Shown: positions 37,601 to 49,300 of the stretch, in pieces
How positions within the stretch are numbered: the first letter of the stretch is position 1
How the letters are laid out: each line of letters opens with the position of its first letter
NCBI GenBank assembly: GCA_903632075.3
Contig: CAHIKZ030000027.1
Coordinates: forward strand, 2,000,501 to 2,064,500
DNA from: Acanthosepion pharaonis
Taxonomy: Eukaryota; Mollusca; Cephalopoda; Sepiida; Sepiidae
Direction: 5' to 3'
Length of the DNA stretch: 64,000 bases
The notes under the pieces: model-generated
Database searches by the model: none
What the model was told of the DNA's origin: nothing
What the model saw: the letters and a program-made list of their open reading frames with translations, nothing else
Program-made: the position numbers and the translations under genes

Positions 37601-40600
37601 AGTGTGCTGTCCCAGTAGAACTTCCGATTTTTTGTCTTTAGCAGCTCCCGGAACGGGGCCATTACCTCGGCCTGAGAAAAGCGTAGGCTACCTGGTTTAC
37701 CATTCCAAACCAGGATCTTATGTCAGTTATATTTTTTGGTGTCGGGAAATTCCGTATTGTTTCAGTCATTTTTTGGTGGGTTTTATCCCGTCTTCTGTTA
37801 TCAAGAATCCGGCAAATTCCACCTCTTTTTTTCCGCGAAGTGAAATTTCTGGGGGTTGAATACGATACCATTTTTGCTGCAGTTATTTATGTACTCTATA
37901 GTATGCCAAAATGATGATTCAATAGAGTTGTCCCATAGTATCGTATCGTCAATACATCTTGTTTTCCTGGGCATATCTACAGTAATATTGTCGAACCTGC
38001 GTGTATATGCGTCTCCTGACGCTTGGAATCCTTTGTGGTGCCCGAAGATAACGGTATCTACCCCATTCCGTGATGAAGGTAGTTGCATCTCTTGCCGATG
38101 GAGAGAGGGTTAGGCTATGATAGCCATTCCATGCATCCAAAACGGTTTTTCTAGTTTTCGCAGGCACCAGCGATGCCTGATTGAAAGGAGACGGTGTATG
38201 ATGGGTTTCTCGTAGGGTAGCGGTGTTGAGCTTCTGTAGGTCCACCGTACGCCCTCGGTGACCCGTCCTTTTTTCGGTGCAACCACCATTCTGGAGCACC
38301 ATGTTGTAGGTGTACCCACTGGTACAGGTTCTATGATGCCCAATGCCACGTCTCGGTCGAGGTCCTCCTTGACTCTTTTCTTCCAATGGTGTGGGACCGG
38401 GATTGGGGTGTGGACAGCTGAGGGTTTGGCCCCTGGATGAACGTGATGTCCATGGGTTTTCCTTCCATCGCCTGCAGCCGTTGATGTGGGCATACATTGA
38501 ATGCACTGGACTCAAAATGCTCCTTCATCCATCGTTCCAATCGGGGTCTGTTTTCTTCCATAGGAGCGAAAGGGATCCTGTCCGGCTTAGGTGGGACATT
38601 AGTTCTTTGTGGGCACCCACATGGTGCCTTTCCGCCGTCGCTAGTTGCCACGTTCTGCTGGGAAGTTGGGTCTGGAAAGTTATCTGGCACCAGACCAAGG
38701 TCTTTTTAGGGCCGACTCGGACAGGCAGAAATCTGATGTATTTTTTGATACATATATAATCTGACGTGTTTCCCGCGATCCTACTCTGACTTTAGCGAAT
38801 ATCACGCCTTTTATGTTTAGTAGGTTATCCGTGATTCCCCGAATTCGGTGACTAGTCGGTACTAGACATTTGTCTGGACACTTCAGAATTTTTTGGATTT
38901 CTGGTCCGCTAGAGCATGTCTGTGCCCCAGTGTCTGCGATCGCCCTCGATCCGGTGAGTATGGAGGCCAGCTTGTCCTATGGATATGTGCCTGAATTCGC
39001 ATGGGCCTCTGGAATCAGAGTTATCTCTACCATCAGGGTTGGTGCTGGATCAGGAGTACCTCTTCGAACTTACTTTTGTTCCAAACCAGGTGCGGCACGG
39101 CCTTTGGTTTTGTCAGGTTGATTTCACCTCTCCTTTTCACTTGTCCATCTTGGACGATCACCCGGTTATGACCCTTCTTGTGTCTTTGGGTGGTGTGAGT
39201 TCTGGATTCTGCTCCGACCACACCCGCTGTAGATTTGTTGCTGGACCCCTGCTTCGGTTTCCTGCAAACCCCTTTTAAATGTCCGGTTAAGCCGCAATTG
39301 TTACAAGTCATCTTTGCTGCTGGGCAACCCCTTCGTTCATTCGAGCCGTCAGGGTGTGAGCTCTTCCCACACCATTTACAGGATTCAGTGTCTCTCGGGG
39401 TTGATACAGTCTGGTTCTCCCGAGGCTGCTGCCTGCGGCCCGATCTCTGTGTGCTCGTTGTAGTAGGGTATACGTTACTATGGAGATGGGGGGTAGACTT
39501 GTCCGTGGTCTCTAGGCTGACCAGCCTGTTGAATTTTTCTTCCAGTGTCGTAAGTGTCGCAGCCTCAGACAACACCTTGCTTTGATGCTCCAGGCTTGCC
39601 AGCCCAGCCACCATTTGTCCTGCTACCATATCGTTGGAGTAGCTGACTTTCCGACCGCATCCCATCCTGTTCGGACAAGTCACTGAAAAGTCGCAGAATT
39701 TTGCGACTGATCGAAGTCGTGCCACGAAGTCCGTAATCGATCCCCCTCCTTCTGCCTTACGGAGTGGAATTCTTGCCGGTACACTTCTTTGTGTAGGCTT
39801 CTGACGGCTACGAGCTTTATGTGTCGTAACAGCTCTTCCTCCGTGACGGAGTTTAGTACTTCTGCTCCTACCATATCGAACAACAGCCTGTTCACTTCTG
39901 GGGCACAGGCCGTTCTCAGCTCGTTTCTTAACGCTGTTGGCTCCGTCAACCCACACATCTCCTTGTATCTATTCCAGGAGTCAATGAATATCGCCCAGTC
40001 ACCATCACTTGAGTCCGGTTCTATATTAGGTCTGTCGGGTCTCCTTGTAAGTGACTTTCTCGGCTGTCCTCCGTCTCTTCGCAGGGCGATGATCTCTTGC
40101 TGTAGCTCGATGAGCTGTCGAAGTAATGTCTGCTGTGTTTGTTCGTCCATATTCCAACGTTGTTTGTAGCAGGTTTCCTATATCGGCGACGCCATGTAAG
40201 GTAGCAGCGAGACGACGTGTATCTGCCTCGATACTCGTTGCCGTAAATGTCTTGTTTAAGTAGCCCACTCTCGCCTCTCGTGTAAGCGGGCGAGTCTACT
40301 TCTATGGGGGTGTGACGCCAAGACCATTCCGGTCTTGTAACTGGGCGTCTTAGGTTCGATTCCACCTCTACAATTGTTTATGTTTCTATTCTCGTCGTTG
40401 CTATTAGCTACCTTAGACAGAAAAAGCCTAATATAGAAATCCAATAATTGATTACGAAATCCATTATTAATAAACGTTTGTTTTACGTTATTTAATTATT
40501 TAAAGAAAAGCATGCGAGAGGATGAATTTTCGTGCGCACTCTTGTGGAAATTTTTAGTAACACCTATTTTATATTTAAGAGGGAATTCACTAAAGAAATT

Positions 40601-41755
40601 AAGACGGCAATAGTCTTTACTAGTTGTTCTTTTATAAACAGAAGTTGTAAATGTATTTTTACTAAAATCGACGAGAACATCTAAGAAATGGACTATTTTT
40701 TTCACTACGTTAATAAGTAAAATTTAAAACGGAATTTTGTTGAAATATAGTTTTCAGAATTTCAATTTCCTTTTTGTTTTCAGCTAAAATAAATATATCA
40801 TCTACATGACAAACATATATTCTAGGGTTAATAACTTTAGGAAAAACCTTGTTTCAATATAGGTCATATAATAATTGGAGAATCAAGGTCTGAGAAGGTT
40901 TCCCATAGTTACTCTATCAGTTTGGGTATAAATAGTACCCTTCTGTCTATAAAAAGTACTCTTGTGGTGCAAGAGAGCAATAGTTTTCTTAAAATATTGG
41001 GTTGGATTGATTGAGGTGGAATTAAATTATTTTTATGCATGGAATTAATGATAATATCAATAGTTTCTATGACAGGAACGTTAGTAAATGAATTCTCGAC
41101 ATCAAGTGACTGGTTTGTTTTTAATTTTGTGCTTTTAAGTATTTGGAGGAATTCATGGGTAGAATAATATAAACTATAATTAGTTGGAAGATATTGGTTA
41201 TTAATATCATGGAGAATGTTTGATAGTTGGTATATGCATGTTGTAATCTGAGAAATGATAGGCATTAATTGGTATCCCGGTTTGTGTATTTTAACATTAC
41301 CGTATAAGTAGCCAGGTTGGTAATCCCCAGTAAATTGATTTATTTTTAGGGATCCTGCAACAGTATTGTTGAATGTTATGAGTTTATTAACATATTTCTT
41401 TAGAGTTTCGGTGGTGTTCTTATTCAATTTAGAGAATTTAGAATGGTCATCAAAGAGGTGCTGAAGATGTTCGTGGTAATCCAATTTATCCAAAATTACG
41501 CAAATATTGGATTTATCAGCTTACAATATATATCACAATATCTTGAACGTGTTCTCAAAATGAAAACATTATATAAATACAACAATCTATTTATTGTTAA
41601 CAGTTAATATACTTCGACCTTGAAAATGGCTAAATATATAGCCGAAAGCGCTGGGAAAAAATAAAAAAATGGACAGTTTATTATATAATTTATCTACCGA
41701 TCACATGAGAAATTGCATTAAAAAACTACATCATAGCATCCTGTCTGTCATATTC

Positions 41756-41818
<63 letters not shown>

Positions 41819-44493
41819 TAAAAGTGCGTGCTTGCGATGAAACGAAACTTGAGCTAAATTCAATGGATAAGTGATCTAAAACCCGAAGAAGCTTTGAAAG
41901 CTCTTTGAATTTAGCAGTAAGTACTGTCAAGCATCCATTCAGTATAATGTTCTAGGGGTGCTTTTCTTTTCATGGAAATGGTTTCTTAAAACCTATTCAA
42001 AAGACCCTCAGGAGCGAGCAGTACAAGAGCCTTTTAGAGTCTTGTCTGCTCCCTTCTGCTGAAAGGGTGAAAATCGACCCCACCAAGCTCATTTTTATGC
42101 AGGATAATGCTCCCTGTCACAAATCAAAATTGATGAAGGAATACTTTGATGAGAAGCAGATTATGACATGGCTGCCCCAATCTACTGACGTCAACCCCAT
42201 AGAAAACTTATGGAGCATGTTGCTCTACTGCTTTCTCGAGAGCCTGTACTTTATAATGCTCCATAAGTTTTCTATGGGAATGAGGTCAGGAGATTGCGGC
42301 GGCACTGTCATACGTGTATGCGTGATCAATGAGCACGGGCTTTTCGGGGGTGATACGAGTCGTCAACTCGCCGACATGGTCCCACAGGGGGCGGACCCGA
42401 GGAAAGTGGTAGAAGGCGAAAAAGCCGTATCTTCTAAGCCAAGGTCACATCGTTCACAGTCTGGTAAATCCGCCAAGCCGCATATGAAGGCCTTGTCATT
42501 GAGAGTCGACAGGTAAATGAAAACTCAGGGTTATTGAGGTAATCCGCCCCTGGCGCTCAGTTTACGATGGCGCTCAACCCGAGAGATGTAAGGACTGATA
42601 ATAAGGAAAGGGAAGGCGTCCCTTACAATCCCCGCCATAATCGAATCTCTCGTCAGTGCGGGGCGTAGGAAAGCCAAAGTCGAGGCGAGTTTGTGGCTCA
42701 CCAAGTCCAGCATTCCCAGCCCCCCATGATACGGACGTTGTGCACAGACTCTCCCGTCGACCTTATGACTGCGTCGCCTCCATAAAATAGAGGATAGCAA
42801 TTGCTCGAGCGCCTTCTTACAGACAAGCGGTATAGGACAATCGGAAAGACGTAAGTGGCACACGCCTCCGCACTTTACAGACAACCTCCTTCGCCGCCAA
42901 GTCACACCGGCCACGTCGACATTCGCCCTGTACTTCTGACCAATTTTTCTCCAGCTGGAGGTTGGGTCCAAACCACACTCCAAGAATGCGGACAGGACCG
43001 TCCGCCCAACAGAAAGGTCCGGGAAGTTCGACCCTCTTCCAGGCACCTGACCGCAAGCCGGAAGACTTGTGGTTAAGCTTGGACGTTTTCGTATCGATCA
43101 AGCGCCTACAATACCACCCCAATGTCGCTGCGGGACGAACACGTACGCAGAAACCCTGGCTCGAGACCCTACCTTGGCCGGCGAAGGAGAGACTCCAACG
43201 CTAAAGTAAATAGGGGCGACAGTGGAAAACCCTGACGAACCGACCGAGACAAAAAGCGCCAGGCATCTTCCCGTTCACCACTACCAAAACAGTTGGGGAG
43301 CGATACAGCAGGCTAATCCAGCGGCAGAAGTCGGGTGCGAATCCGGCGGCCTGCAGAACAGCAGCAAGGTAGCGATGGTCAACCCTATCAAATGCCTTGG
43401 ACTGATCCAAATTGATTAGCGCGAACTCATCGTCGTCTTTTACATCCCTCTATGATCGTGCGGATCAGATGCAGGTTGCTCTGAAATGTTCGGCCCTTCA
43501 CAGCTCCGGACCCAACAGAGACTCAGCAACTGACTGCAAACGCTCCTGCAGGATCTTGGCCAAAATCTTTAACTCTGTGTTTAGCAGAGTTATGGGCCTA
43601 TAGTCGTCTAATTCCCTCCCAACACCCTTGCCCTTTTTCAACAGTGTGATCACACCCCTGGTGAACCGATTGGGGAGGGACCCCTGCCGGAACCAGTTGT
43701 TGAACACGACAGTCAAAATCGGGACAAAGATGTGCGACAGCCTCAAGTACAATTCATAGGGCAAACCATCTACACCAGGTGACCTGACTCTGCCGACCTT
43801 CTTCACTGTCGCATAGACTTCGCCCTCCGTGATCTCTCCTTCGCAGCTAGCAGCTTCAGTCGGCGAAGGCCGAGGAAAGTCAGCCAAATAGCTACGAAAC
43901 TTCTCGTCACGGAGACCAGGCTCCTGGGTAAAGAAACGCCTCGCAAATGTCGTCAGTGGCCCGATGAGTATGCCCCTCCGGGGTTTTGACTTCACTAATG
44001 TAACGACCGGAACCTCAACGGATGTCTTCCTTGTGCAATTCTGTGCCCATGTTCACAGCTTCGGAAGACATCTTGCCCCCTGATCCGCCCTCTGATCTCT
44101 GATCCGCCCTCTGATCTCTGATCCGCCGTCAAATATAAAACTTATATTAGGCAAACCATAGACGGCTATAACGCATTTGATTGGAAGTTGACCAACAGCC
44201 ATTCACAATGGTGTGAGATCTATTTAAATTGTTTACGGGGGATTTTTCCTTTTTTTTAAATTGTGATATTTTCTACATAATATATTTTCTTTATTTATTA
44301 GGGTGGTATTATTTAAAATCAAAGTTAAGCCCTGGTTTATTTATACGTGTACATTTCAGTGTCGATGTTCCAACAGAGGTCTCTCCTTTGCCATAGATGT
44401 GACTTTGATGGATAAGACAGTTTCGCCTGTATAACTTTTATGGATTGACGGGCATTTACTATTATATTACCGGCATGTGATATAGTGCTAGTT

Positions 44494-44556
<63 letters not shown>

Positions 44557-44813
44557 GGACAAAGTCCGACAATTATTTTAAGACATTTTATGTTTATACA
44601 TTTTTTTTATAGATACAAATATTTAAGTAAATGGTCTGTTTTATAATAAACAGTATTAGATAACATTGACCGACCTGAATGAAAATTTCTCGGACATTCA
44701 GACCGGTAAATGTTGTTTTATACTGTTTATTATAAAACAAAGCATTTACTAAACTATTTCTATCTATAAAAACAATGTATAAACATAAATGTCTTAAAAA
44801 AACACACACACAC

Positions 44814-44887
<74 letters not shown>

Positions 44888-46041
44888 TATATATTGCAAC
44901 ATTATATCCACCTAATTTGTTTTTCTGATTCAAAGTAAAAGCGTCATTTTTATTTCCATTTCTTGCACATTCGATCCATAATCTTATCAGCATCCCTCTG
45001 TAGAACCATATCGTTGTTGCCTCAATTCCCTATTCATCTCTGAGAAATTCGCTCGTAATTTATAGTCCCATATTTTGTTTGTGATAGCATGGATGTGGCT
45101 AAAACATTTAGATTTTTCTTTTATAATTTTCTTTTGAATAAAAAACATATTCCTCTAATAATGGATCATTTTTTTACAGATTCGGTCGCAAGACCATCAT
45201 CATCGGCGCACTCATGCTGCAAGGTATTGCTGGGATTCTGTCTTCGCAAATTATGAATATCCATGTGATTCTTGTGCTCCGTTTTTTGACAGCCGTCGGT
45301 GGAGCTGGTTCTTTTATTCCATCAGTTGTCTTTGGTAAGTCTTTTGTCAAAAATTCAATCGTCGATATTCTTTGATTGTCTGAAGTTTGTATTCTACTGT
45401 ACATGTTCTATCTTAATTTTGAATCGAACATCATGCACATGACAGTGACAGTAAAACGCCATCTTGTTCAGTTAGGAAGTAAGCTTAATCATGCACAAGA
45501 TTCAACGGGGGTGAGGGAAGAACATTTTTATTAGGAAGTTGTCTGTAAAACGTTTTACAAAATTTCACTCGTCGATACTCTGGTTTTTCTGTTAAGTAGC
45601 CATTGAGAAATACTGGCAAGTAACTGTCAGTTAAATTATCATAATGCCTCGTAAATTCTTATAATCACGAAATCCAATATTTAAAATTTAACATCATTGT
45701 GGACGAGAAACAACATTTTATTTAAAAAAGAAGCGAACATTTTAATGAATTTTCTGTCATTGTGAATAAATAAAGGGTATTTCATTAAGACAGATTATAT
45801 ATAAGAATATAATTCAGCAGTAAATAAATCAGTATTATAAGTAATTTATAGTATAGCAGTAAATAAATCAGTATTATTGGTAGTTTATAGTATATTTATA
45901 ATAACTGATATTAAAAGACTGTGTTTTGTCTATCTTCCAAGTAAGGAAGACCCGACCTTGCCTGTAAATAATAAAATGTTTTTCCGTGTGCATAGATATC
46001 TATCGGACTAAAAACATCAAGTATTTCGGCCAACATGCAGT

Positions 46042-46114
<73 letters not shown>

Positions 46115-46311
46115 TGAAGCACCGGTTTACAACTTTCATGTGCGAAACTTATATCATCCAGAGATCAAATATGGCTTTCCCTGAAAATCGAGGTGCATTT
46201 TTTGAGCCATGCCAGAGAGCCTATTTTCTTTATCAAGTCACTTGAATGTGAAGGCCTATATATAGTTCATACTGTTTCAAAATTGGTAAACCACTACAAT
46301 AACATTTGGAG

Positions 46312-46367
<56 letters not shown>

Positions 46368-49300
46368 CCTGACGATTGGTTCTGGCATGAAAACAGCCTG
46401 TCGCCTCTGAGTGTTGACTTCAATGTGCACGTTTATATTTATATTTACATCAGAGATAGAACGTATGTAAATATAAATATAAACGTGCACATTGAAGTCA
46501 ACACTCAGAGGCGACAGGCTGTTTCATGCTAGACCCAATCGTATATATATATAATTAGAGAGCGATGGGGGGGGGTAGATTAATCGGGGAAAATTGACGG
46601 GCGCTCATTTTAAGTTTAAAAATACTTTCTACAACTTGAGAAAAATAAATAATGCATTTAGGCATTTACCTAAGTAAGTTTAAGGTGACTGGAATCCACA
46701 GGGTTGCAGCGCACAGTGTGGATCGAATTCATAAAAAGTAGTGAATAATCTCCGAGATTAGCCCGTTAACCATCTCTCATTCTATATTAGGCCTCTATGG
46801 TGCAAATGAAACTATTTTTTTTTTCATTAATGTTTAAATTTTAAGGTTTTTGCAAATTTCTATTTTGAAAGTACTGTCTTTTGCTTTTAATTCAATTTTG
46901 TACTATACAGGAACTGAAATTTCCTCAATGAAAAACAGGGCGAATGCTTCCATGTCCGTTCAAATGTATATATCATTCGGATATGTTATTCTTAGCTTAT
47001 TGGTATATTATGTACGAAACTGGGATCTGATCCTTCTACTGGTTTCTCTACCCTCAATACCGACTGGATTACTTTATCTCTGGTAAGATTTAAAGCGCTA
47101 TAAATTCCATATATTGTTTGTTCTTTGTTTTCTGTTTTCATCTTTCTATGTACTGACCCTTTTTAAAAAATTGCTTTTGCATTTTTAACTAAATTGAGTG
47201 GGATTTAATAAACACAGAATAGAATTATCAAATTATGAAACTGGTTTAATTACATCCATTTGTATGCGTCCCTTGATGCAATAAATGTTTCATAAACTAC
47301 TGCATATTTTGAGAAATGTTTTATTACAAGCTATTTTATATCTGTCTGAATTGATGGAATGAGGAATTATCATTATTTCCAATATTTATATTCGGACTAT
47401 TGTTCTTATCTTTGTTGTTTTGATCCGAAGGCCGAAATGTTATGATGACAACTCTAGAGATGAAGACAATAGTTTGGATAGTGTAAATAAGATATTCAAT
47501 AACTGAAAAAAATATGTAGTTGGTTTAGGGCTTGCTAGTTTTATTATATCTATTTTGAAACAGCTTGCGATATTTAGTTATTATGTTAATATTTTCATCT
47601 TCATCTCCATAAAGCCGACACTTGCTGGTGTTATGTTTGACTATTGTGTCTTTAACGTATTATCACCTTTCTATTATTAAAATTACTTCATTTCCATGAT
47701 CTTTGTTTAGCTGATTTTATATAATATATATTTGAACGATGATATGATGATGATTATTGTAGACTAAGTGACAACACATCCGAAAAACTTAAATGATCAA
47801 TTTCTTGATCGAATAGGGACTTGTGATGATAAATTTATAACGTTATGACAATAATCCTCGATCGGCTCAGTGGATTGATCATGACAAAACTCTAAAAGAC
47901 TTTTCAAAACTAAAATTGTACCAACAAAAGATTATGGTAATTGTTTGGAGGTTCGCTGTTGGGATTATCCTTTACAGATGTCCGGAATCTAATTAGAGAT
48001 CACTACCGAATCTTACCGCCAGCAATTGGATGAAATAGAAATTCAGTTAAGCAAAATGCAAGTTGTTAATCGACGAGGTCAAATTCTACATCAGTATCCT
48101 TGGCCACATGTTGTCAGGATGACACTGCCAAATATCACCGAGGTTTTGCCACATTCATAATATTCTCATGAATTATTATTATAATTAGCTTATTATAATT
48201 AGCATATTTCCATAATTTTTGTTAATAGGATTTTTTGTATTATAAATTTAAACGATGATCTGATGAACATTATTGCGGAGTAAGTGGCAACAAGCCCAGC
48301 CAAATCTGCAATATGGCATTTGATTAAAGTCGATTTCGCATTCTCTGTTGCAATCTCAATATTTTTTTGTCCGTATGTTTTATTGAACAGTTCAAAAAGC
48401 TCAATTTATTATGAGAACTAACCGAAATATTCTCTTATTTCTGCAATTAATGAGTAAGTTTTTGACATTTGCCTTTTGTATTTCTCTGTCAGTAAGTGTT
48501 TGTTGAAACGTTCTTAAAACGTATTTCGTTGTTATTACTCAATTTAGGGTTGTACCAGAGTCACCACGTTGGCTGCTAATCGTGAAAAAGGAAAAGGAAG
48601 CGGAAATCATTTTGAATAAAATTGCTGAAGTTAACAAGCGTTTTTTTACTTGCAAATCGGAAGATATAGAAATCCCAGTGGTCGAAAATCGGACTGTCAG
48701 GCTCTGGAAAATATTCACAAATCCACAACTTAGAAAAAGGACCATTATCCTGTTGTTCAACTGGTATGAATAACTTCGTTTATCAATATACATCTAATTA
48801 TATTAAGCGTACCCCAAAATTTAATGGAGAATTTTTGTTATTCTTGTTTTAATTTCACACGTTTATTAATATCGATGACTAATTTATATTCATAAATTTT
48901 CCGTTTAAATGATTGTTTGTAAAATAAACAATATATTCATTATTTCACTCTAAAAATCTATGCATCTTATTCGTAGAGATCTGATGTAATCTTATGATGA
49001 ACATACTGGTTTTGTCAGATTTTTATAGGGCGCTCTCATAAATTATCCTTTTGCTTTCTGGTACTATGATTATGATACCCATATAGAGGGAGATGGTGTG
49101 AGTTTTCATATCCGTCTGAAATGTTTCGGGGTTTATGGTCGTCTGATAACGTCTTGGTAGTTGGGTCTTCTAAGCGGTATTCACTTAACCGGAAGTGAAC
49201 AAAAAATAAATAAATAAATGTGACTTTTGAGGTAAAACAAGAAGCCGAATACGATCACCGAAGTTAAGCAACGTCGAGCTTGGTCAGTACTCAGGAAGGT

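Larger units (their letters stand above)
35299..40377 (-). mobile_element. Ty3/Gypsy LTR retrotransposon, young, inserted in the Penelope-like element
   Basis: Complete element on the minus strand, flanked by the 5-bp target duplication ATTGT (35299-35303 and 40373-40377). LTRs of 177 and 178 bp differ by one substitution and one single-base indel. The domain order (gag, zinc knuckles, protease, reverse transcriptase, RNase H, integrase) is that of Gypsy-type elements. The reading frame is broken at several points (near 39740, in the protease-reverse transcriptase interval, around 37700-38110, and near 36180), so this copy looks unable to move on its own, or the assembly carries indel errors. 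Confidence 0.93.
34662..41702 (-). mobile_element. Penelope-like element, split by a Gypsy insertion
   Basis: Ends at 34662-34860 and 41527-41702 are inverted copies of each other (shared CAGCGCTTTCGGCTAT / TAGCGCTTTCGGCTAT, ATATTAACTGTTAACAA and a CAAGATATTGTG block), as known for Penelope-like elements. Minus-strand coding pieces: 41493-40909 with YGNVKIHKPG, LSNILHDIN and DVENSFTNVP; then, after a break, ICHVDDIFIL-type active site near 40790-40830 and FLDVLVDFSKNTF to 40500; and on the far side of the Gypsy insert a decayed GIY-YIG endonuclease region at about 34960-35200 (SYIGHITT, LHLSDHNSV). Reverse transcriptase and GIY-YIG identify the class. Frameshifts and the insertion make it inactive. 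It lies wholly in gene 2 intron 3. Confidence 0.85.
34403..45179 (+). other. Gene 2 intron 3 (10.8 kb)
   Basis: The largest intron, almost entirely transposon: Penelope-like element with nested Gypsy, Tc1 fragment, LINE, foldback and (TA)n arrays. Only about 44140-44490 and 44900-45179 are unassigned. Confidence 0.85.
45335..46910 (+). other. Gene 2 intron 4 (1.6 kb)
   Basis: Contains two 40-base near-repeats (CAGTAAATAAATCAGTATTAT at about 45818 and 45857), (TA)n arrays, the hairpin repeat 46373-46541 and a tRNA-like SINE. About 45905-46020 resembles the start of the window. Confidence 0.65.

Noticed and set aside
38391..38759. Plus-strand ORFs across 36359-40169
   Set aside because: All are antisense to the Gypsy element and carry no recognisable domains.
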